The position numbers and the translations under genes are program-made. The notes under the pieces are model-generated. The model had not been told where the DNA came from. It saw nothing but the letters and a program-made list of their open reading frames with translations, and searched no databases. Below, in pieces: positions 24,101 through 36,100 of a stretch of DNA of 64,000 nucleotides (the stretch's first letter is position 1; each line of letters starts with the position of its first letter). The stretch comes from Patiria miniata (taxonomy: Eukaryota > Echinodermata > Asteroidea > Valvatida > Asterinidae): positions 2,065,501-2,129,500 of the forward strand of contig NW_024037057.1 in NCBI RefSeq assembly GCF_015706575.1. The letters are read 5' to 3'.

Positions 24101-27100
24101 GTTAGCCTCCCTCAAAGTCTTGTAGGTCTTAACGACATTACCTGGCTCACCACTTATGTTAAATTCCCCTACCACCAAGTTCACGTTTGGCTTGGTTTTG
24201 TACGGCTCGAATCGATGGAAATCGATTTTGATCTTTTGTCCCGGTTCGGCGTAGAACGACCAAGTGCAGTTAGTTTCAGGAGCGGCTTGAGGAAAGACTA
24301 GCCAGTAGGACTGCGTTTCGTTAAGAACGATTGACGAAGACCCGCAAATATGTGAATCTAAAAAGGAAACAAATTAAAAATACGACACTTGAAGTGCTAT
24401 CAAAAAATGCCAACAAACAAAACTATTATATGAGATTGTTTGGATTAACGATAGGACAAGTTCAAAACACATGCTACTTGCTTTATTTTATAAGGCATTT
24501 CTTTCTTATTTTTTTTAGTCTTACATTTTACGGAACGGATACAAATAAACAGTAGAAGGTCCTTTTTTCAGTCGTCCGTACGGTAAAGTCTAATTTTCTA
24601 GATCAAAAGCTTCCCCCATCAATTCTAAATAACGATTGTAATTGAAAAGTCGAAAAATTTCAAATCACACTCGGCCCTTCTAATAAGGCAAAACCATGGA
24701 TCTCAAACGTTTTGACATTTTCAGATAATAACCTTTCTAGGGAATATGGAGGTGCTGTTTTCATTTAGCAAAATTTCAAAGTCGCACGATATTTATTTTC
24801 CGAGTTAAATTGTACCATTTTTTTGGCATTTTTTCGGCATTTCCCAAAATATTCTACAGCAGAACAATGTGCGTTGTTTTAGTTTCATTTTTTTTAATGA
24901 AAATCATAGCACTTTACTATGGCATAACAATACATCTCGTAGATACTTTGTTTTGCCTTAGACGATGTATGCTTCAAACCAAGCCAACTCAAATGGCCTT
25001 GTTTTGCCACGAAAACCCTTCTGTCAGTTTCAACATTCATCTTGTTTTGCATTGTTCTACTGAAAAAAAAATGCTGACGTAAGAATGAATTCGTGCCAAA
25101 AATTCGTGACGGTCGGGACAAAATCCTTTTCTCATGTAATAATTTGACAACATAGGGCGCTATAAAATTTCGGCTGCCCTTCAAATAAAGATGCATTGTT
25201 TTGCCGTGGAATGTATCGGAGTTGACAATGTTTGCTGCCCTTCAAATAAAGATGTATAGTTTTGCCGTGGAATGTATCACAGAGTTGACAGTTTCGCTGC
25301 CTCTCAACCGAAGATATATTGTTTTGCCGTAGAATTTCTGAAAAAGCCTTCCTGTCAAAATCAGATGCATTGTTTTGTCTTGGAATGTGTAAACCACATA
25401 TGACCAATAAGGCACGGCATAAGAGTGCATCTTTATAAAATTGGTGGTAAGTACAAGAAACCGGGCTTTTAATAGTCTGAAAATGTCAGAATTTAAAGAA
25501 ACTATAACTGGCACAAATCTGTGAAAAAAGAAACACAACGGTATTTAAAGCATAAAAAATGGCAAAAGATGGAACTTCGGAGTCTTTTTTCTTAAAATGA
25601 TCATTTTCGAGTTGCATTGTTTTGCCTTGGAAGGGCTGCTGACAGTCGCAAGTGGCATGATTGGTTTCCTATGTAAATGGAGTCAAAAAATTAACGCAGT
25701 AAAAATGCAATTGTTTTAAATAATGTTTGAGCACCATTGTGGAAAGAGTAAATACTCACTGCTTTGGTTCTCGGTTAGGCTGACCGATAACTTGAATTGA
25801 GTATTTGTTTTATTAGCAGTGTCGAGACCAACGAGAATGACCAATCCTGATCGAAGAGAAAGTACAGTATTCGGAACCGTATTGGTGTCGAGAATCGATT
25901 GTGCGTTATCGACAACGTCTGGTTGCAGGACGACGACGTGAACTTGTCCACCAGAGCACTCGAACCTCGCTTCGATGCTGCGGCCCCAGGGACCCGTGAA
26001 CGCCCAGCATGCTGAGGCCGGGGTTGACTCAGTCCAGTTTGGTAGGGGAGCGGTTACTTCTTTGACGTCCGCAAATGCCGTACCGTTCTCCAAGAAGACA
26101 GCCTTGCATGTGATGAAGTGACTGCCCACACCTACGCAAAAGGAAAGACAATGCATTTTCATATTGAACAGATTATAAATCCGTACATGTTTTTTTTGTT
26201 GTTCTGTCTCACTCTTTAGCCTAGAGCCGTAGCGCCCTCTTCAGACAGATGGGCGCAATCAGTTTTTGCAATCAGTTTAGATCAGCAATCACTCTGTTTC
26301 AACGAAATATTATGTTTTATTCAAATAAACCACAAAGCCAAATGGAGGCATACAGTAATGTGTATGTTAAACAAAGAAATTGACTCCTCGAGCGGGGTTT
26401 GAACCTGTGAAACAAAATACCCCCTCACAGACAAAGTAAGTACAGTTGGGGATGACCGACCGACGCTATCTTGCCTGACTGCAATTCATTTGCCGCGAAG
26501 CGCTGCTATTGCGTGTACATAGTACAAATCCCCAGGTGTACGTGCGTTACACACAATGAACGGTGCGCGTCAACCATCGAAATGTCCCGCCCATGGGACG
26601 TCGTTGCTAGGAAAAAAGGCGCCCTCTTTCGTCGGCACGCGGAGCCCATTGCCGCTCCAGTGCATAACCAACTTGATTCCACATTTCGCCGATGTCTTTG
26701 TTCAAAGGTCACAAAAATCATGCACCATGGTCGTATGCCCTATATTTTGAGGACGAAAACATAATGTAATTATTGATGTATTCATTTATTTAGTTGTTTG
26801 GTATATGTCTTTACTCTGAGTTGCCTAAACAGTTCAAAACTGGATTCCATTGGGGCCCCGCACCCTATTAAAAAAGCAAAATGTGCTTAGAAATATGCGT
26901 TTGAGAGGCAATAATAGTTGTTGTTATATCTCTGTCTTGAATACTGTATTTTCATTGGCCTAAAAAGATCACGTGTTGTGTTTATAAAAAGTCACTGCAC
27001 ACTCCCTGTGGGATATCACGTACCTGATATTCTACAGGGAGTGTACTATGACGTTGTACGTACGTACCGTACGGTGTGAAACGCTCATATATTTGGTACC

Positions 27101-30100
27101 CACGCTAGTTTCATCATGTTTTCACAGATCAGTGGAAGCAGCAAACTAACAGACAATCAGCTGTTTCGAGCACGCAACATGCATGTTAGTTGGCGTTTGA
27201 TTGTCATGATTGCTGTGTTTATACTGCAGTTTGTTTTCGTGATTTTTATATCAAAATCCAAAGAACCCAAGACAGTGCTATGCGCCCCTCGGATGTACAA
27301 ACGTCACATCCAACATCACAGCGGTCAACACTTGTAAAATCTGTACTTACTATCGCTATCGGCAACTGCACTTATACTTGCCTATTTTTGCTAATAAAAT
27401 CTGACTTATTAGGGTTTTTAATAATTATTTTTCTTTAAATACTAGACACAACTTTCACTATGGTATAAAGACCCTATTCAATTTGAACAATAACAAAATT
27501 AACCAACACCGGGAGATAGTAAAATATACACGAAATTTCACCAGTAAATCAAGCGGCTAGAGCAGCACTTGTGTTGACAGTCACGACCCAAAATGTCAAG
27601 ATTTTTTTTTTTTTTCAAACGCCAGGTCAAATTACCAAAAAGTGCTCTCGTATACCTATTTTACAATCAAATATTCCAATTGAGTTATCGCTCCACACTT
27701 CGTTAAAGGTGAGGCGCCCTGGCTGACACGCATGACGTTGGTGTGATACGTGACACAGTCTGTGAATTAGTTAATCTCCCCAACAAACAAAACTGAATTA
27801 AGCAATACAAACAAATGCGAGAAAAGTGCACCGCCTGCAATAACGTGACAAATGCTATTCGGCGCGCCAGTGCTTTAATAGGAGTATACGGCATAGGAAA
27901 CGACGTCTTCTGGTTTTGTCTCTTCCCTGTATAGCATCACAACGGTTTAGCGCGTGATGTATCTTATGATTTAATCTTCAAAATAACGTGGAACAATCAT
28001 TAATTTAACCGTTTTCGTTGACCACACTACCCCATTTCTACGATACATTACAGCGAGGGATATTATAGATATCAAATTTGATTAGAACAAGTAAAATATA
28101 ATCGCCTAAGTATCAGACTCTTCCAACCTGCAGTTTGGAAGCTAGATTAATGGAGTCGCTTAGAGTGTGAACTGGCTGGTTTGGCTAACCTGCCAAACCA
28201 AACTTTCTTTGTGGTCTTGTGGATTGCCGTCGGTAAGTTCTAGATGTGCAAATCCAAGGTTTTGAACTTTCATTTCAAGAATAATACTCATTGTGTGAAC
28301 GGCTCTTGATGTGCATTTGGAAAAGAGTTAATTGTGGTTTAATTTGATTCCCTCTGGTAGTGACTTTAAGAGTTCCTCGAAGTGACATTTGGACAGTAGC
28401 TCGGAGAAACCCTGACCAAAAGGACCATGCAGAAGTTGAGCAAGACATTTAAGTAACAACTCCTGAACGGTTTCCTGTGTTAACCACGAAACATAGGCTT
28501 CGTTATTGAAAACCCAATGTTAGAATGCCAAGATGAATATAAGTCGTCGTGTGCCCGGCAGAAGGGCATATGTGCATATGCCCTTATGCAATAGCGCGTA
28601 ATGACCAAAATGTTCCCAGCAAAAGGGCATATGCAGAAAACTGCCTCCATTTTATTGAGATTTAAACATTTTCGTCAGAAATTAACGTGTATAGTTGTTC
28701 CAAAACTTATGATTCATACGTGTGACAAATTTCAAATTCGTACGATTTATATTACGTGTGGGAGAACATTGGATACAAAATACGCGCGGGGGAACAATGG
28801 GACCTTTCAATGCAATTTTCTTGAAAATGATTTTTGCGTCAGAACGCTCATATGCCCTTCTGCCGGGCACCCGACGAAGTAACACTCGCAAAACAAGATG
28901 AGATGCCAATGTAAATTCAAAATCAACATTACATTGCTCTAAACTAGTATGCATTGTATTGTTGGATCTAACTTGTAAACATTAATGAAATACTTACCAC
29001 AGTCAGCTGCCTGGTTCCACAGGCAGAGGCAGTTGGCGTCATCATCGACACAGAAAAAGGCTCCTCGCTCACAGAGGTGTTCCAACGGTCGACAAACAGC
29101 TTTACAAACACAAGCAAAGACATACATTGGTACGGAGCTTTTAAAGGGACATAGGTGAAAAAAAAAATGAAAAAATCATCTTAAGAATGAAAAAAAATCT
29201 GCGTTCGAACGAAAAAAAATCTGCGTTCGAACGAACAAAATCTGCGTTCGAACGAAACAAATCTGCGTTTGAACGAAAAAAATCTGCGTTCGAACGAAAA
29301 ACATCTAGGTTCGAACGAAAAAAATCTGCGTTCGAACGAAAAAAATCTGCGTTCGAACGAAACAAAATCTGCGTTCGAACGATAAAAATATGCGTTCGAA
29401 CGAAACAAATCTGCGTTCGAACGAAAAAAATCTGCGTTCGAACGAAACAAATCTGCGTTCGAACGAAAAACATCTGCGTTCGAACGAAACAAATCTGCTT
29501 TCGAACGAAAAAAATCTGCGTTCGAACGAAAAAAATCTGCGTTCGAACGAAAAAGCTGTTTGCTGTTTGCTGTAAGCTGTTTGCCCTCCCTGTGCTGCCC
29601 CACCACTTATGTGGGTGATTTGGTCATGTTTTTTCAGGTCCAACATGCATGACATATGTGCCCAATGTAGGTCCGTAGCCCAAGTACAGGAATTTCAATA
29701 ACTGGTCTGAAAGCAGTCTATGAGCTTTCAAACGGTCTTACTAGGGCTTGCTGTTAGTTGGTCATAAGGCAACACACTTATGAGATATTTTTAAAAGTAA
29801 TTTGCCTTTTTGGTTTCTTTTTATAAAGTGAGGCAAGTTTAAACAAAATAATTAAAAAAGGCTATATAATTATCTTTCAAATTTTTCAGGTAAAACAATA
29901 TAACTTGTCGTCATTGTGATTTTCAGAAATGTGTCTATCCACAAATCCTTTACAGTATAAATTGTCATTCCTAATCCTTGTAATAGTTCCAAACTTTAGA
30001 AGCGACTGACATGTATATATTGTTTGATCATTTCTGGCTTTCAATAAGCCTATTTTACTCACTGCTTCCTCACTTTCAGATACGGGATTCACTAATTAGC

Positions 30101-33100
30101 TGATTCCTACTCATACTCATAGCAATTGACAAGCATGTCGGGCTATTCTAATAGCCATGGCTAGCCCGACATGTTTTTGGTGGCCCATGGATAACCAGTT
30201 AAATGTGGAGAAACTGTTGCACTTACAAGAGCATGATATGAGTCACATCATGATTGATACGTTTTACATGCTTGGTACAACAGTTTTAAGGGCAAAGAAT
30301 GTTTTGACCCACAAAAATCACCAACATAAGTGGTGGGGCAGCACAGGGAGGGCAAACAGCTTACAGCAAACAGCAAACAGCTTTTTCGTTCGAACGCAGA
30401 TTTTTTTCGTTCGAACGCAGATTTTTTTTCGTTCGAACGAAGATTTTTTTCGTTCGAACGAAGATTTTTTTCGTTCGAACGCAGATTTTTTTCGTTCGAA
30501 CGCAGATTTTTTTTCGTTCGAACGCAGATTTTTTTTCGTTCGAACGCAGATTTTTTTCGTTCGAACGAAGATTTTTTTTCGTTCGAACGCAGATTTTTGT
30601 TAGTTCGAACGCAGATTTTTTTCGTTCGAACGCAGATATTTTTCGTTCGAACGCAGATTTGTTTCGTTCGAACGCAGATTTGTTTCGTTCTAACGAAGAT
30701 GTTTTCAATTTTTTTTTCATCTATGTCCCTTTTAAAGCTCCGTACATTGGCGTTATGGGTTTCATAAAAACCAACGGCCACCGGACAAAGAGAGAAAAAA
30801 AGCAAACATTGCAGATATTGATATAGATATAGGCCTACATGTCTTTTCAGGGCAATGTGTCAAAAGGATATGCGAACCAGCAAAGTGCGCCCGTACACGC
30901 TGCTAGTATTTGGGTATACAGCGCCTTCTTTGTTGACGCACAGGTTCCAATCGATTGACTTGGAGTGGTATGGTTTATGGCAACAGGAATATTGGCCCTG
31001 TAGGTGTAGATAACATGTTGCCTATATTTGTTGACTATATATGTTGACTTGGAACGGTAAAACAAATCACTTCTGTACGAAGTCGCATCAGTTTGCCTGC
31101 TTTTTTCTCCGTCTAAATGTCGTTGTTTAAGACAAATATAAGCTCGGTTATGTGTATGGTTGTTTTTGTTTTCGTGTTCATCAATTACCTATTTATATCG
31201 TTGTGTGCACTTTTAAATGTTTAAATGATTTTGCTTATTTTATGCGTTATTAACTGTCATTGACAGCCGTTATAGACGAAAAAATAAAATGAAATTAAAA
31301 ACCTGTTTTCCTCATTAAACATTGCATCAGACCTAAGGTTATAACTAGACATTCGCGTTTATCGAGAAACAGACACAGGGTGATGGGGCTCGCAACTGTT
31401 TCATGTGACATTGACCACTTCAGTTGTAAATATTTTAAAGTGAATTTTCAACATTTGCAAACGTCAAAAAATAAAACTGCACAATTATAACAAAATACAT
31501 TACTTGACTGTTAGCGATTGACATTTTAAAACATCCTTTAGAATCGTGGCACCTGGTGTGATGTCTTTTTCAAGAAAAGTGGTATTTTGTATCAATTTCC
31601 AACGCTGGTCGGCCGACAAACATTGATCATGACAAAAATAGCGTTTTGACGAATACATATGATAAATAACAGCAACTAAGATATACAAAGATTATTGACC
31701 TCTCCAAGGGTACCACTACGTCAAACCTGATGTCCCCACACCTGAAAATTATTTTCATGGAACAAGGAATCAATTTTTAGACTTGGGTCATAAAAAAGTG
31801 GCAATACAATTGCCTAAATCATAAAAGTATCCGTAGGTGAGCTATGGTTTAACAAAGGTCATGACCTATCGTAAGGTCACAAGAGGTTGAATATTAAGTG
31901 CCCTTTTGATTAAAATTATTTTTATAGCATGAACATCTTTCATTAAGACATGCATCGTGAACAAAAGATTGGGTTTAAAAGAACAAATCTTTCAAATATC
32001 TATAAAAAGGTTAACAGAGGTCTTTGACATATCAAAGGTCACCAGAGGTCAGATATGAATTGTTCCGCCATCTGATAATTATATTCATTGCACGAACACC
32101 TTTGAAATAGATTTGGGTCGTAAGAAACTGACGTTTTGAAAATATGAAATGCCTACATATCTGAACATTTTCTTCATGGCATGAACAGCCAACAGGAGAA
32201 TTTTCATGCTTTTATCACAAATTACACCATCCTTTGGCATTAAAAGAGCTATGCCGCAACAATATAAAGTTTTGTTTGTTTGTGTGTGTTTTTTTTTTCC
32301 TATTTGACATTCCTTTCTCAAAATATTTGTTTGTAGTAAAAAGCAAGTATTCAAGCTGTATTTAATTTGTATTGCACTTACGGTAACACCGGAAACAAGA
32401 GTCAAACGGCTTTGTGCTAGGGAGTACGAAATGTTGCACAAGGCACCGTTTACCCCTCACCAAAAATGAACACGATACTTAATTTAGTTGACAAGATGAT
32501 AATAAAACCTGGTATGATTGTGACGGTTTAAAATATACCCCCCCCCTTTTTTATTTTCCGGACTATTTCTTATGCACTATATCCTTACGCCTCTTTCATT
32601 ATTATTTAAATTATGTAACAATACACTCTTCCCGGCCCGGCAAACGGCCCGCCGCACTCCATCTTCTGTATTTGAAGAGACAACATTAGATTTACTCTTC
32701 TCTTCACTTTACAGGTAAACACTTATTTATTTTCTTATAATTCATTACTTCTAGCTTAAACTTCATTTACTCATCTACTCATATCTTACGTGTTCATTTA
32801 TATTTTATTAAGCCTTTTCTACGATTTATAGTGCATTTTCGTGGTTAGCAATACTTCGTTTTCTTGGACTTGTGGTATAGATTGTTACGATTTATTCCTT
32901 ATTCTTAGACTTACAATCTAGCTTAATCCTTAATGATATAGTCCTAAACGGGAGTTGTAATAATATTCTTGTAGTTTTTTGGCAAGAGACTGGGTGTGTT
33001 TTAAGGTATCGTTTTGTAATTAGTCCTAAAACGGACGTAGCCGCAAGATGGCGGCTATCGCCGATCTTTTGGCGGGAATCGCCATTTTGGTTTAAATGAT

Positions 33101-36100
33101 TTATATTTGTCATGCTTTAGCCATCCCTTTGATATTTCACTTTAGTAATTATTGTTTAGCATTTGCTTTCAATTACTTGGCTAAATCGTCCATGGAGACA
33201 TATTTTACTTTTAGATACTTTTTATAATTTGTCATGTAAATATTTATTTAAGCACTCCATCTTCTGTATTTGAAGAGACAACATTAGATTTACTCTTCTC
33301 TTCACTTTACAGGAATAAAACAACAGAGATAACAGAATTTGCTTCAGCCGTTCCTCATTCCCATTTCGACACCGATCCCCCCGGTGTCACATTTGGTGGA
33401 AGATCCGGGTATGAGGAAATCCATCAACGGCCGTACCTGGTTGACGAATTCTTACCTGTTGTATCTGCTACATCGATCAAGATTTCACCTATCAAGTGCT
33501 GACCAGCTATCATCCGAGCTCCAAACAGCGAAGTCCTGCTGTCAAAAACCTATTGCCAAGCCACAGCAGCCAGCCTTGGTTGAGCGTCGTCGGTCGGATG
33601 TTCCAGTGGCCGATCACCACTGACGAGCCCGATCGCCACCCAAGCTGACCCACTGACGAGCCCCTGCTGACGATCCACAGCTATCAGCCTTGGTTGTGCA
33701 TCGTCCATCGGATGGTCCAGCGGCCGATCACCATTGATGAGCCCGATAGCAACCTAAGCGGACCCACTGAAGCCCCTTCCCCCCATGACGAGCCCGATCG
33801 CACCAGAGTTCAAGATTCTCCTCCGATGAGCTACGGCAACACAGCTAGCAGTCATGTCGCGTCACTCCGACATTCATCGCGCCCTGAAGACCTAGCTAAA
33901 GGGAGCCTACATCGTCCCTTGGTGTTTAACATTGTCATCGGACTGTTTGCTGTATCTTCCCGAGGAACTGAGATCGCGATCGCGGACTTTTTGAACCCTT
34001 AGACATCTTGATGATCTATTGATTTGCCGTCAGCTACTTTGACACTATAGTTTCGAGTACTGTCCGCCGTGAACCCTCTCACCGTAAACGCGCAACCGTT
34101 TGAGCCGGCCGGTTACTGCAGAACCTGCCGTGGAGTTCGTTATGTGCCGGGAGTCAAGAGCCCAGACCCAAGACCACTGAAGGACAACAACGGACAGTCA
34201 AGCCAAGTCGTCAAGCAAGAATCAAGATTCAGGTATAAAGGCAACTGGTTCAAAATAATTAATTGAATAGAAGCACTTCACTAACCAAGCTGTTTTTTAC
34301 ACTGTCATTGTTTGATAAATTTAATTACTGTGAATGGTTCTCCTGTTGTACGGCAGGTGGCAAACGTTAATCCCATCCCTGGCCAAGTGTCACCAAGAAT
34401 TCGCTGTGATTGACAATCATTGTTCGGGCTGCGTTGAAAGCCAACTAGTTGAGTTTACGGCATTGCAAGATTGACTCTCTTTCTCACACGAAAAAAACCG
34501 CAGGAGACCGTTTGCCGTAAATCGTTGTTTTGCCCTGCTTTATTTGCCTCCCATGTACAAGACGGGTGCCATTCGCGAGATTGTTTTGGTGTGAATTACG
34601 AAAAATGTTCCAAGTGTCAGTTGAGTACACTTACCGATTGAACTTGAATTGAAACAGTTGAAGTTATCGAGAAGTTGAATTTAAATTCCTATTTTGATCG
34701 ATACTAGCAGTAATAGATTTGATCTTTTTTTGCATTTTGTTCGCTAGTTCAAATTTGTTTGTGTTTATTGTTGACCTTGACGTTGATTACTAATTTACTG
34801 ATTTGATTCACTGATTCATTGATTTGATTCACACTAATTTATTGTTCGTGCATTTTTGATTGATTGATATTGCCATTTTCGTTTGATTTTAATTGATTGT
34901 TGGTGCTGATAGTTGGTTTTTCGGCCTTGATTGATATTTGATATTCCTTGATTTAATTGATTGATAGTCTGATTTGCCTAACCATTTTTGTCTTTTTCGT
35001 ATTACATTCCATTCTACTTGACATTGCATTATTGTTTGACTTACCTTTGGATGCCTGGTACATATTGCATTGTTGTTGTGCTTGGTCTTTTAGTCAACTG
35101 TTTCCTCTCAGACAAAATGGCTTCTTCTTGAAGACCTTCTGTAGAAGACCCAATGTATCCAACCCCTGCAACAGCTCGCTATTCGACAACCCATATACCA
35201 CCTGCTGCTGCCCATACTACTCGCCATGACAGATCCACTGAGGAGGTAATACCATCTACACCAATCGCCGAGCAGTTCCTAGCTGAACCTGTGGATATCG
35301 AACGACGGATCTCAGAAAGTTGTCTTCGTCCACACAAGCAACCGCAACCCGGATCTGCAAGCAGTGGTCCGGACAGAGCAGCGCCCATGGGAACTAGAGT
35401 CCCTAGTGCTCCGACACCCATCTTCCAAGGTTACACACCTCTAACCCCGACCAACAAACCAATGTCTCCTTCAAATCGCTACCAGCTGATGCCATCACAC
35501 CAAGTCAAGAGCGTCCCGATTTACACTGGCCGTGAGGGCTCAAGTCTCTGCATCGAAGACTGGGTGAGGGATGTCAAATATCTCATCGACAACACAGCCA
35601 TGCCAACTGAAATGCAGTTTTCTACGATCGTCCGAAACCTTGGAGGTGCAGCCAGGAAACTAGTCTTGAACCTACCCCCAGAGGAGCAAACACCGCACCA
35701 TGCCTTTGCTGAACTGAAAGAGCAATTTGGAGACGCATCCATGACTGGTGATCCCCTGGCAATATTCTACGAGCGATTGAGGCTGGCAAGCGAATCGCCC
35801 AGTATATACGCAGTTGAGCTGGAGGCGACACTACGGACTGTAGAGGAGCGGATGAACAGCAGGCTTCCTCTAGCCAACCGTAATAGCATGCTCACACAGC
35901 AGTTCATGCGTGGAGTTGGAGACGAAAAAATAACCAACCGTCTTGCTCCGATGAGGCCCAGGGACATGTCGTTCAGAGAACTGCAAGTGGAACTTCGACA
36001 AATAGAGCGAGAACAGCGGGCTTCAGCTCTACTTCATTCCAAAGCTGTCTCCAAAGCCCAGTCCCCACAACCCACGAGTAAGGTCCAGTCACAACCGCAA

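Larger units (their letters stand above)
26132..28544. other. Intron between exons 4 and 3, left part
   Basis: No further exon recognised in 2.4 kb. It holds a tRNA-like B box (26388-26420, minus), a stretch shared in inverse orientation with 51770-51812, and a 44-bp palindrome (27000-27043). Confidence 0.5.
29131..30744. mobile_element. Foldback transposon with long inverted arms of 21-bp repeats
   Basis: The outer ends are inverted copies: TACGGAGCTTTTAAAGGGAC on the left, GTCCCTTTTAAAGCTCCGTA on the right. CATTGG directly abuts both ends (29125-29130, 30745-30750); TACATTGG is an 8-bp reading of the same duplication. The arms (to about 29620, from about 30310) hold about 17 and 15 copies of a 21-22 bp unit centred on the palindrome CGTTCGAACG. 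Inner arm sequence also matches (ctgtgctgccccaccactta). The 690-bp middle shows no transposase. This is the architecture of sea urchin TU and Drosophila FB elements. Intronic in gene 1. Confidence 0.88.

Noticed and set aside
27116-27438. Plus-strand frame with a hydrophobic segment ([17 protein letters not shown])
   Set aside because: Intron of gene 1, no Kozak or splice support, single short frame.
29141-30805. Overlapping open frames coding FERRFFS / RSNADFF / CVRTK repeats on both strands
   Set aside because: Products of the 21-bp foldback repeat; every frame of a stop-free repeat is open.
30847-31065. Minus-strand frame with several cysteines, considered as a missed LDLa exon
   Set aside because: Cysteine spacing does not fit LDLa or CUB and no AG/GT pair keeps phase 1.
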